This document shows, in pieces, positions 7,378 through 12,077 of a DNA stretch of 12,077 nt. The stretch spans positions 1-12,077 of the forward strand of contig CAJUJO010000035.1 of the NCBI GenBank assembly GCA_910586675.1. The letters run 5' to 3'. Position 1 is the first letter of the stretch. Each line of letters begins with the position of its first letter. Position numbers and translations under genes: made by a program. The notes beneath the pieces were generated by a model. It was not told where the DNA came from, searched no databases, and saw only the letters and a program-made list of their open reading frames with translations. The DNA is from an uncultured Christensenellaceae bacterium (GTDB lineage: Bacteria > Bacillota > Clostridia > Christensenellales > Borkfalkiaceae).

Positions 7378-7906
7378 ACGTTTTACTTGCATTACAGACA
7401 TAATAAGCCGCGACCGTCTTGGCATCGTGAATTTTTCCGCTTTCTATCTGCGCGCGCAGCGCTTCCGGGGAAAGATATTCGACGTTCAGGAATTCGTCTT
7501 TGTCAAGACTCCGTTCTCCCGCGCGAACGCCCTTCGCGCGGTAAATATAGATTTTTTCATTCGTATACCCCGGAGTGGGATATAATATTAGGACGAGCTC
7601 CAGCGCGTCCGCAAGAAAACCCGTTTCCTCCTTCAACTCCCGCACAGCGGCAACGGCGGAATCTTCCCCCGCGTTCAGTTTTCCCGCAGGAATTTCCAAT
7701 AATTCTTCTCCGTAAGCATAACGGTATTGCCGTACAAGTACGACTTTACCTTCAAACTCGCAATAAACAGCGGCGCCGCCTGAGTGCTCTACAATTTCCC
7801 TCTTACAGAGATTACCGTCGGGAAGCAGCGCGTCGTCGCAGCGGAGATTGATAATTTTACCTTTATAAAGATAGCGCTTACGCACCGTTTTTTCCTGAAG
7901 TTTCAT
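7376..7906 (-). CDS. Nudix hydrolase, ADP-ribose pyrophosphatase type
   Basis: A 176-residue soluble Nudix enzyme. The Nudix box is complete at residues 75-97: G75, E81, R89-E90-L91, E93-E94, G96-F97, matching GX5EX7REUXEEXGU. The N-terminal region, with its lead-in strands (RYLYKGKIINL) and VVLVRQYRY before the box, is typical of the NudF/YqkG ADP-ribose pyrophosphatase branch, which cleaves ADP-ribose to AMP and ribose 5-phosphate. Substrate assignment is by resemblance only; other nucleoside diphosphate derivatives are possible. The start at 7906 has GGGGGA upstream, spaced about 5 bases. The gene follows an unrecognised 243-residue gene with 37 bases between them and no terminator, so the two are probably one transcript. 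Confidence 0.93.
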   Translation of the reverse strand: MKLQEKTVRKRYLYKGKIINLRCDDALLPDGNLCKREIVEHSGGAAVYCEFEGKVVLVRQYRYAYGEELLEIPAGKLNAGEDSAVAAVRELKEETGFLADALELVLILYPTPGYTNEKIYIYRAKGVRAGERSLDKDEFLNVEYLSPEALRAQIESGKIHDAKTVAAYYVCNASKT

Positions 7907-7943
7907 AACGTCCCCCGTTCATTTTATACCGAACTACAGTCCG

Positions 7944-8675
7944 TTATTCCTGTTCCGCCGTAAGTTTGCGGACGAGCTCCAATATATCGGGATATGCGCC
8001 CGCGCTTAAACCGACCGCAGAGAGAAAATATCCGTAACCGAAAGAGAGCGCTCTTATCTCCGGAATATCCCCTCTTCCCGCAGCCGCGTACAATTCGGCG
8101 AGAATGGACTCCCCCGCCCCCTTATCCTCCGCGGAAAGGACGGCGGAAGCAACGCGCGCACGCTCCGTCGAAATCTTTTCCGTAAGCAGACCGAGCGCGT
8201 CCGCTTCCTTCTTGCGCAAAGCGGCAAGTCTGCCGCGCCGTCCGCAATCGGGGAAACAGTCGCGTACAATATCACGGAAAGGACGGATCATGCGGTCGGC
8301 AAACAGTGCATAGCTCGCCGTATAACTGCCGTCCTCGTAAAAGTAACGGAGAAGAAAATCTCCTATTTTGAGCGCGCCCGCATCTATTTCCGCAAGCAGG
8401 CAAAAGACGAACGCAAGCACATCTCCACGCTCCTTGGGCAGATAAGCCGTTCCGTGCGCTGCGCCCTTCTCCGCAGGGAACCGAAGATATAATTTTTTAG
8501 CAGCTGCGTAATCGAAACCGTCGGTTACGGCGCCGAACAAATTCGTTAATTCCGTACTTGCAGCGATACATCTGAGCAATTCCCCGATTTTGGTATCGGC
8601 AAGGATAAATTTACCTTCCACCAATTCGTCGCAAACGTTCAAAAAACATTCTATTTGCGTAAACTTGTCTTCCAT
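7944..8675 (-). CDS. Hypothetical protein, mostly helical
   Basis: A 243-residue protein I do not recognise. It has no signal peptide, no clear membrane segment and no catalytic motif I can name. The sequence looks alpha-helical and Ala/Leu-rich, with basic and acidic helices in the second half (about 145-190) and scattered cysteines (near 10, 14, 28, 91, 139 and 143). Start: GGAGGG lies 3 bases before the ATG at 8675. A longer in-frame ATG at 8822 was rejected because that extension runs through the promoter and encodes an Asn/Ile/Phe-rich stretch unlike the rest. It is the first gene of a unit with the Nudix hydrolase and diverges from the HPr-like gene. The function is unknown. Confidence 0.82.
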   Translation of the reverse strand: MEDKFTQIECFLNVCDELVEGKFILADTKIGELLRCIAASTELTNLFGAVTDGFDYAAAKKLYLRFPAEKGAAHGTAYLPKERGDVLAFVFCLLAEIDAGALKIGDFLLRYFYEDGSYTASYALFADRMIRPFRDIVRDCFPDCGRRGRLAALRKKEADALGLLTEKISTERARVASAVLSAEDKGAGESILAELYAAAGRGDIPEIRALSFGYGYFLSAVGLSAGAYPDILELVRKLTAEQE

Positions 8676-8722
8676 AAACCCTCCATCACAATCAGCAATT
8701 TGAACAGCTTTTTTGGCGTATA

Positions 8723-8737
8723 GTGCTATTATAGCAC
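8723..8737. promoter_or_regulatory. Perfect palindrome over the -10 box (possible operator)
   Basis: GTGCTATAATAGCAC is a perfect inverted repeat with 7-bp arms and one central base. The -10 hexamer of the minus-strand promoter lies wholly inside it. A symmetric site in this place is where a dimeric repressor would block transcription, but chance symmetry around TATAAT is possible. Confidence 0.4.
8728..8736 (-). promoter_or_regulatory. Extended -10 promoter for the 243-residue gene
   Basis: The minus strand reads TGCTATAAT (8736-8728), a perfect extended -10 element. The region 17 bases upstream is only TTTAAT, a poor -35, which is usual for extended -10 promoters. The start codon is about 50 bases downstream. 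Confidence 0.7.
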
Positions 8738-8775
8738 AAAAAGAAAAATTATTAAAGAAATTTTCCGAAAAGATC

Positions 8776-8804
8776 TTGATTTTATTGCGGTTTTTATGTA
8801 TAAT
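8776..8804 (+). promoter_or_regulatory. Housekeeping promoter for the HPr-like gene
   Basis: TTGATT (8776-8781), a 17-base spacer and TATAAT (8799-8804). Transcription should start near 8811, about 26 bases before the start codon. Confidence 0.88.
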
Positions 8805-8836
8805 GTCATCAAACTTAGGCATGTGGAGGAAATATT

Positions 8837-9064
8837 ATGAAATCCCTTAAAATTTCGCTTGAGATGGCGCAGAAAGTAAAAGAATTCGTTGCGATCACGC
8901 AGGAAAGCGAATGTGAAATCCTGTTGAAAAGCGGCAAGTACGTCGTAGACGCGAAATCCATTCTCGGTATTTTCAGTCTCGATTTATCCAAGCCCCTCAC
9001 CGTTGAAATTTACAGCGACGACTGTGCGGATCTTATTGCAAAACTTTCCAAATTCGCGGCGTAA
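8837..9064 (+). CDS. HPr-like protein lacking the phosphorylatable histidine
   Basis: A 75-residue protein of the HPr fold. The strongest match is VDAKSILGIFSLDLSK (37-52), which lines up with the Ser46 region of HPr and Crh (KSIMGLMSL); S41 is the Ser46 equivalent. The N-terminal active-site loop is degenerate: where HPr has HARPA and B. subtilis Crh has QARPA, this protein reads MAQKV, so by eye His15 is replaced by M10 and Arg17 by Q12. It cannot carry phosphate from enzyme I in the usual way. It may be a Crh-like regulator phosphorylated on serine by HPr kinase, or a structural paralogue with another role. The start is supported by GGAGG with 7-base spacing. It has its own promoter and a terminator, so it is probably monocistronic. 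Confidence 0.85.
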   Translation: MKSLKISLEMAQKVKEFVAITQESECEILLKSGKYVVDAKSILGIFSLDLSKPLTVEIYSDDCADLIAKLSKFAA

Positions 9065-9087
9065 ACTTTTCAGTATCACAACGAATC

Positions 9088-9117
9088 AAGTCGCTTAAAT
9101 TTTTAAGCGACTTATTT
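9088..9117 (+). terminator. Terminator after the HPr-like gene
   Basis: AAGTCGCTTAAA (9088-9099) pairs perfectly with TTTAAGCGACTT (9102-9113). The T tract behind it (ATTTG) is short, so some read-through into the DUF4364 gene is likely; I see no convincing promoter between the two. Confidence 0.7.
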
Positions 9118-9165
9118 GTATCATTTCGGATTTTAGAAACCGAAAACGAAAGCACAGGATGAATC

Positions 9166-9690
9166 ATGCAAGTTAAAGGCGAAACTTCCGTTAACAAATT
9201 AATACTGCTCTTCGTTTTCGATAAAATGGAAAGCCCCCTTTCGGAACGAACGCTGATCGATATGTGCACGATGTCCAACGATTGGATTAATTATATGGAC
9301 TGCATGGTGCTCATTCATAAACTGCTCTCGGACGGGTTTATTTGCGAAATCCCCGGAGACGACGATCCGCTGTTTACGATAACGCCGGAAGGAAGAGAAA
9401 CTCTTGCAAACTTCTATATCAATATTCCGAAAAGTTCGCGCGAAGAAATATCCCGCTTTATAAAAAACAACAGCACAAAATTCCGTAACAAGCAGGAATG
9501 CAAAGCGGACTATTACCAGAATAAAGACGGAACTTACACCGTTTATCTCAAAATTCTAGCCCCCGTTCAACCCATGTTGGAATTGAGATTTGTCGTGCCC
9601 GATAAAAAAACGGCAAATAACATCTATAAAAAATGGGAGGACAAGGCGTCCGATTTGTATTCCGTGGTATACGATACGCTCGTTGACTGA
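9166..9690 (+). CDS. DUF4364 family winged-helix protein
   Basis: A 174-residue protein. The opening NKLILLFVFDKMESPLS followed by a helical segment, and LFTITPEGRETL near residues 68-79, are typical of the DUF4364 family found in Clostridia. The family's N-terminal part (about 10-80) is a winged helix-turn-helix resembling PadR- or ArnR-type regulators. The C-terminal half (about 95-174) is a mixed alpha/beta region with alternating strands (TYTVYLKIL, LELRFVVP). The molecular function of the family is not established; a DNA-binding regulator is the natural guess. The start at 9166 is supported by AGGA spaced 6 bases. It is followed after 17 bases by the TSCPD gene, so these are probably one transcript. 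Confidence 0.88.
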   Translation: MQVKGETSVNKLILLFVFDKMESPLSERTLIDMCTMSNDWINYMDCMVLIHKLLSDGFICEIPGDDDPLFTITPEGRETLANFYINIPKSSREEISRFIKNNSTKFRNKQECKADYYQNKDGTYTVYLKILAPVQPMLELRFVVPDKKTANNIYKKWEDKASDLYSVVYDTLVD

Positions 9691-9707
9691 CTCAGAGGAG
9701 AAAATAT

Positions 9708-9959
9708 ATGGTTACTTATTCAACAAAAGGCACATGCTCCAAACAGATCATCTTCGATCTCGACGGAGAAAACAAAATCCACAACGTAAAATTCATAGGC
9801 GGTTGCAGCGGCAATCTGCAGGGCATCGGCAAACTCGTCGAAGGCAAAACGCCCGACGAAGTCGTTCCCCTTCTGAAAGGTATTCGCTGTCGCCAGAATA
9901 CTTCCTGCCCCGACCAGCTCGCACAAGCGTTGGAGCCTTATCTTAGCGGCAATAAATAA
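9708..9959 (+). CDS. TSCPD domain protein (TIGR03905 family)
   Basis: An 83-residue protein consisting of one TSCPD domain, named for the motif seen here as NTSCPDQLA (64-72). Cysteines at 10, 33, 61 and 67, with GGCSGNLQGI (31-40), resemble the metal-binding arrangement of the domain, which also occurs at the C-terminus of some vitamin B12-dependent ribonucleotide reductases and in small stand-alone proteins such as this. The role of the stand-alone form is unknown; iron-sulfur or zinc binding is an inference from the cysteines. The start has GAGGAG spaced 7 bases. It ends at a strong terminator. Confidence 0.93.
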   Translation: MVTYSTKGTCSKQIIFDLDGENKIHNVKFIGGCSGNLQGIGKLVEGKTPDEVVPLLKGIRCRQNTSCPDQLAQALEPYLSGNK

Positions 9960-9986
9960 CGTATAAAATCAACTAAAAACGATGAT

Positions 9987-10024
9987 AAACCCCTTTCCTC
10001 AGATCAGGAAAGGGGTTTTATTTT
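9987..10024 (+). terminator. Intrinsic terminator after the TSCPD gene
   Basis: A perfect 13-bp stem (9987-9999 with 10006-10018), a 6-base loop and a T-rich tail (TTTTATTTTA). Confidence 0.95.
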
Positions 10025-10050
10025 ATATTTCGGCACATAATAACAATGGT

Positions 10051-10347
10051 ATGACTCTTTTGTATATTTTATTAACGGTATATATTCTGGCTGTCAATTT
10101 CTATGCCTTTCGACTTTTGAAAAGTCAACGCGACGAATGGACGGATCTTGGAGAAAAAGCGGAAAAAAGCGACGGAAAATTGATTCTCGCCGCTATCATC
10201 GGAGGCGCGCCTGCCATCCTGATTACGATGTTCTGCCTTCGGTTTCGCCTAAGCAATCTGCTGTTTATGATTGCAATGCCTGTTCTGTCGGTACTAAACT
10301 TATACTGTTTCTTCCTCGGATACCGCGCAGTCTACCTCTTTTTATAA
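10051..10347 (+). CDS. Small membrane protein, DUF1294-like
   Basis: A 98-residue protein with three hydrophobic segments (about 2-20, 44-62 and 67-92). The layout, a first helix ending in NFYAFRLLKSQRD, then a short hydrophilic linker and LILAAIIGGAPAILITMFCLRFR, resembles DUF1294 proteins, whose hallmark is a GG pair in the second helix followed by RHKT. That last motif is missing here, so the match is partial and the function unknown. The start at 10051 is the first ATG in frame after the upstream terminator; the Shine-Dalgarno is poor (AATGGT), and an in-frame ATG at 9982 would put the start before the terminator. No clear promoter is visible. Its stop lies two bases from the stop of the convergent HAD gene. 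Confidence 0.65.
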   Translation: MTLLYILLTVYILAVNFYAFRLLKSQRDEWTDLGEKAEKSDGKLILAAIIGGAPAILITMFCLRFRLSNLLFMIAMPVLSVLNLYCFFLGYRAVYLFL

Positions 10348-10349
10348 GA

Positions 10350-11171
10350 TCAAAACCCCGAATTCTGCGCCAGCCATTTCGCAACGCCGTCCTCTTCGCA
10401 ATATCCGACGATTCCGCTCGCCTTTTTCTTCAACCAATCGTCGGCGTTCATCACGGCATACTTTTCTTCGCATACGTCGAACATATCGGAGTCATTCGAC
10501 GTGTCGCCGAAGCATACTGCTCTACTGCATCCGAGATACTCTTTCAAAAACGTAACGGCATTCGCCTTCGTTGCAGCGCGCGGTGAAATCTCCATCCAGA
10601 AATCGCTTTGATACATTTCCTGATGAAAAATACATATAAAACGATCGTCAAATTTCAAATCGTTCCATGCGCGTTCAAGCTGATCCTTCGGTCCGATACA
10701 TTTGAAGTAAAAAATATATCCATCCAGCAAATCTCTTTCCGAATATACAGGCCGAAGCCGAATATCTCCCTCTCTACGTGAAATATAACGACGCATGCCG
10801 AACGACTCCCCTCCCGTCATCCATTTTACCCATTCCCTATCCCGGCAAGCGCCGAACACAAACGGATTGATTCCGAACCTGCGAAGCGCGGAAAAAACGT
10901 AATATTTCCAATCTTCTTCAAAATACATGCAGCGTAATACTTTTTTTGCGTGATAATCGTAAATCAATCCGCCGTTATACAAAATAACGGGAGCATGCAC
11001 CGCAAGACCTTCTACGGCGCGCGCCGCGCTGCACGCAGAACGCGCGGTCGCATACGTAAAAGTCATCCCCGCACCAATCAAACGATTGATGAGTTCCCTG
11101 CTGTAATCGGAAACCCTCTCCTCTTTCGTCAACAACGTGCCGTCCAAATCGGATACAAACAAGGTTTTCAT
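10350..11171 (-). CDS. Cof-type HAD-IIB family phosphatase
   Basis: A 273-residue cytoplasmic hydrolase of the haloacid dehalogenase superfamily, Cof/YidA subfamily, which dephosphorylates small phosphorylated metabolites (sugar phosphates, flavin or pyridoxal phosphates). Motif I is DLDGT with nucleophile D8 and acid D10, motif II is T42, motif III is K202, and motif IV is GDTSND (222-227). The large insert between about 85 and 195 is the C2 (IIB) cap that gives substrate specificity. Length is typical. The substrate cannot be deduced. The start at 11171 has no strong Shine-Dalgarno (GGGC close to the ATG), but the protein begins right at the motif I strand as expected. An extended -10 promoter lies about 40 bases upstream. 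Confidence 0.95.
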   Translation of the reverse strand: MKTLFVSDLDGTLLTKEERVSDYSRELINRLIGAGMTFTYATARSACSAARAVEGLAVHAPVILYNGGLIYDYHAKKVLRCMYFEEDWKYYVFSALRRFGINPFVFGACRDREWVKWMTGGESFGMRRYISRREGDIRLRPVYSERDLLDGYIFYFKCIGPKDQLERAWNDLKFDDRFICIFHQEMYQSDFWMEISPRAATKANAVTFLKEYLGCSRAVCFGDTSNDSDMFDVCEEKYAVMNADDWLKKKASGIVGYCEEDGVAKWLAQNSGF

Positions 11172-11209
11172 CAGCCCAAATCCGTCCCAATTGTTTTTCC
11201 TCTTTTTTC

Positions 11210-11218
11210 ATTATATCA
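11210..11218 (-). promoter_or_regulatory. Extended -10 promoter for the HAD gene
   Basis: The minus strand reads TGATATAAT (11218-11210), an extended -10 element with a perfect TATAAT. No recognisable -35 lies 16-18 bases upstream. Confidence 0.65.
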
Positions 11219-11417
11219 TATTCCCGTCCGAAATTTTACCATGAAAAAGGGAAAATCAAGCGCAACAAAAAACTGTGAATTTATAACATAAAATATTATA
11301 TTTTTTTACAATGAAAACAAACTTTATCACGTTTTCGGTTGGCTATTCGATGCAGTGCAGCTTCTCGCAAAAAAGCGAAATAACACGAAAAAATTTACAA
11401 ATTTCCCCCTAAAACAA
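11219..11417. other. A/T-rich non-coding region
   Basis: Between the HAD gene and the tRNA cluster there are about 290 bases without a gene. They are markedly richer in A and T than the flanks, especially 11260-11330 and 11385-11417. The latter stretch, directly before the -35 box, could act as an UP element. I see no RNA gene, repeat or open frame worth reporting here. Confidence 0.6.
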
Positions 11418-11446
11418 TTGACATATACCGCAAATTTTGATAGAAT
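11418..11446 (+). promoter_or_regulatory. Strong promoter of the tRNA cluster
   Basis: A perfect -35 box TTGACA (11418-11423), a 17-base spacer, and -10 box TAGAAT (11441-11446), with an A/T-rich upstream stretch. This is the closest to consensus of all promoters in the window, as expected for stable RNA. Transcription should start near 11453, about 12 bases before the first tRNA. Confidence 0.92.
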
Positions 11447-11464
11447 TAACAAGCGTTGATTGAT

Positions 11465-11538
11465 GCGGGTGTAGTTCAATGGTAGAATCCCAGCCTTCCA
11501 AGCTGGTCGCGTGGGTCCGATTCCCATCACCCGCTCCA
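11465..11538 (+). tRNA. tRNA-Gly (anticodon UCC)
   Basis: The acceptor stem GCGGGTG/CACCCGC is perfect, the anticodon stem CCAGC/GCTGG is perfect with loop CTTCCAA, the discriminator is T, and CCA is encoded. It decodes GGA (and other Gly codons by wobble). Odd point: the T loop reads TCCGATT, with C at position 55 where nearly all elongator tRNAs have U (pseudouridine 55). The D-loop GG partner is kept. Confidence 0.95.
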
Positions 11539-11596
11539 AAAGTTTACAAGCAGACAGCAAGAGATGCGCAGAACTTCACTCGGGCTGCCAGGAAAC

Positions 11597-11673
11597 GCGC
11601 CTGTAGCTCAGTAGGATAGAGCAACGGCCTTCTAAGCCGTGTGTCAGGAGTTCGAATCTCTTCAGGCGCACCA
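11597..11673 (+). tRNA. tRNA-Arg (anticodon UCU)
   Basis: The acceptor stem GCGCCTG/CAGGCGC is perfect, the anticodon stem ACGGC/GCCGT has loop CTTCTAA, the T loop is TTCGAAT, and CCA is encoded. It decodes AGA/AGG. It follows tRNA-Gly after 58 bases, the longest spacer in the cluster, which holds no feature I recognise. Confidence 0.97.
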
Positions 11674-11681
11674 AAATATAT

Positions 11682-11759
11682 GGCGGGTGTAGCTCAGTTG
11701 GTTAGAGCGCCAGATTGTGGCCCTGGAGGTCGTGAGTTCGATTCTCGTCGCCCGCCCCA
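11682..11759 (+). tRNA. tRNA-His (anticodon GUG)
   Basis: It has the extra 5' G(-1) opposite discriminator C73, the identity element of tRNA-His, encoded in the DNA; CCA is also encoded. The anticodon loop is TTGTGGC. Odd point: the base of the anticodon stem is an A31-C39 mismatch (CCAGA/CCTGG); T at 11721, now C, would pair. T6-G67 in the acceptor stem is a wobble. Confidence 0.96.
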
Positions 11760-11772
11760 CTCTTATTTATAA

Positions 11773-11848
11773 TGGGGTGTCGCCAAGAGGTTAAGGCACC
11801 GGATTTTGATTCCGGCATTCGTTGGTTCAAATCCAGCCACCCCAGCCA
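11773..11848 (+). tRNA. tRNA-Gln (anticodon UUG)
   Basis: The acceptor stem TGGGGTG/CACCCCA, anticodon stem CCGGA/TCCGG with loop TTTTGAT, T loop TTCAAAT, discriminator G and encoded CCA. The U1-A72 first pair is usual for tRNA-Gln. Confidence 0.97.
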
Positions 11849-11851
11849 GAC

Positions 11852-11927
11852 GGCCCATTAGCTCAGACGGTAGAGCACTTGACTTTTAATCAAGGTGTCC
11901 CGAGTTCGAATCTCGGATGGACCACCA
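11852..11927 (+). tRNA. tRNA-Lys (anticodon UUU)
   Basis: The anticodon stem CTTGA/TCAAG has loop CTTTTAA, the T arm CCGAG/CTCGG is perfect, the discriminator is A and CCA is encoded. Odd point: the acceptor stem GGCCCAT/ATGGACC has a C3-A70 mismatch (C at 11854); T there would restore a full stem. It is separated from tRNA-Gln by only 3 bases. Confidence 0.96.
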
Positions 11928-11934
11928 TTTATAT

Positions 11935-12010
11935 GCAGCTTTAGCTCAGCTGGTAGAGCAATTGACTCTTAATCAATGGGCCCAGGGTTCGAGTCCCTGA
12001 AGCTGCACCA
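11935..12010 (+). tRNA. tRNA-Lys (anticodon CUU)
   Basis: All stems are perfect: acceptor GCAGCTT/AAGCTGC, anticodon ATTGA/TCAAT with loop CTCTTAA, T arm CAGGG/CCCTG. CCA is encoded. It reads AAG, complementing the UUU isoacceptor directly upstream. Confidence 0.97.
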
Positions 12011-12012
12011 AA

Positions 12013-12041
12013 GACGATAAAGGTTGAACCTTTAATTCGTC
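12013..12041 (+). other. Hairpin just after the last tRNA
   Basis: AAAGGTT-G-AACCTTT (12019-12033) forms a tight inverted repeat, and GACGA/TCGTC (12013-12017 with 12037-12041) extends it across a small internal loop. No T run follows directly. It may protect or mark the 3' end of the tRNA precursor. Confidence 0.55.
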
Positions 12042-12044
12042 AAT

Positions 12045-12077
12045 AGCCTTGTCGTTATCGGCAAGGCTTATTTCTTT
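12045..12077 (+). terminator. Terminator of the tRNA cluster
   Basis: AGCCTTGTCG (12045-12054) pairs with CGGCAAGGCT (12059-12068) through one T-G wobble around a TTAT loop, followed by the T-rich TATTTCTTT at the end of the window. Confidence 0.85.

Noticed and set aside
8676..8822. 49-residue N-terminal extension of the 243-residue protein
   Set aside because: It runs through the extended -10 promoter and part of the divergent promoter; GGAGGG directly precedes the ATG at 8675.
9982..10050. Upstream start for the DUF1294-like gene
   Set aside because: That ATG lies just before the terminator stem of the previous gene, so the extension would be encoded by the hairpin; the ATG at 10051 begins directly with the first membrane helix.
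11539..11596. Possible small RNA or degenerate tRNA in the Gly-Arg spacer
   Set aside because: The 58 bases do not fold into a cloverleaf by eye and show no promoter or terminator; it is probably just a processed spacer.
1..12077. CRISPR array, insertion sequence, prophage or attachment-site repeat
   Set aside because: I saw no spaced direct repeats, transposase or integrase motifs, or tRNA-end duplications. The repeated CCA-ended sequences near the end are tRNA genes.

Overview
The window is ordinary-looking bacterial chromosome of moderate G+C and high coding density. Gene content points to Bacillota, class Clostridia: a DUF4364 winged-helix protein followed by a TSCPD-domain protein, a type III pantothenate kinase beside an ECF-type S component, an HPr-family protein, and tRNA genes with encoded CCA ends. 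An uncultured gut lineage would fit, but that is inference. I see no phage, insertion sequence, CRISPR array or defence locus.

Layout. (1) 10-2445, plus strand: leucyl-tRNA synthetase, closed by a strong bidirectional terminator. (2) 2488-6834, minus strand, read right to left: an ECF S component (probably pantothenate uptake), coaX, hom, then after a terminator-like hairpin a RimK-type ATP-grasp ligase and a two-helix membrane protein. One good promoter (6952-6980) heads the run, and I found no other convincing promoter inside it. (3) 7095-7298, plus strand: a 67-residue cysteine-rich membrane miniprotein, sharing a terminator with the convergent next unit. (4) 7376-8675, minus strand: an unrecognised 243-residue protein and a Nudix hydrolase of the ADP-ribose pyrophosphatase type, driven by an extended -10 promoter that lies inside a perfect palindrome. 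(5) 8837-10347, plus strand: an HPr-like protein lacking the phosphorylatable histidine, then DUF4364, a TSCPD protein and a small DUF1294-like membrane protein. (6) 10350-11171, minus strand: a Cof-type HAD phosphatase. (7) 11418-12077, plus strand: a near-consensus promoter and six tRNA genes (Gly-UCC, Arg-UCU, His-GUG, Gln-UUG, Lys-UUU, Lys-CUU) ending in two hairpins, the last terminator-like.

How the genes work together. The best-supported functional group is pantothenate import plus its phosphorylation (the first step to CoA), with homoserine dehydrogenase (threonine/methionine branch) tightly coupled behind. LeuRS and the tRNA cluster serve translation.

Nothing here is a convincing new system. 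The points most worth a second look are: the hairpin placed 12 bases before the ATP-grasp start codon; the pairing of that ligase with an uncharacterised membrane protein; the His-less, Ser-containing HPr homologue; and three tRNAs that each carry a C where the fold expects U.
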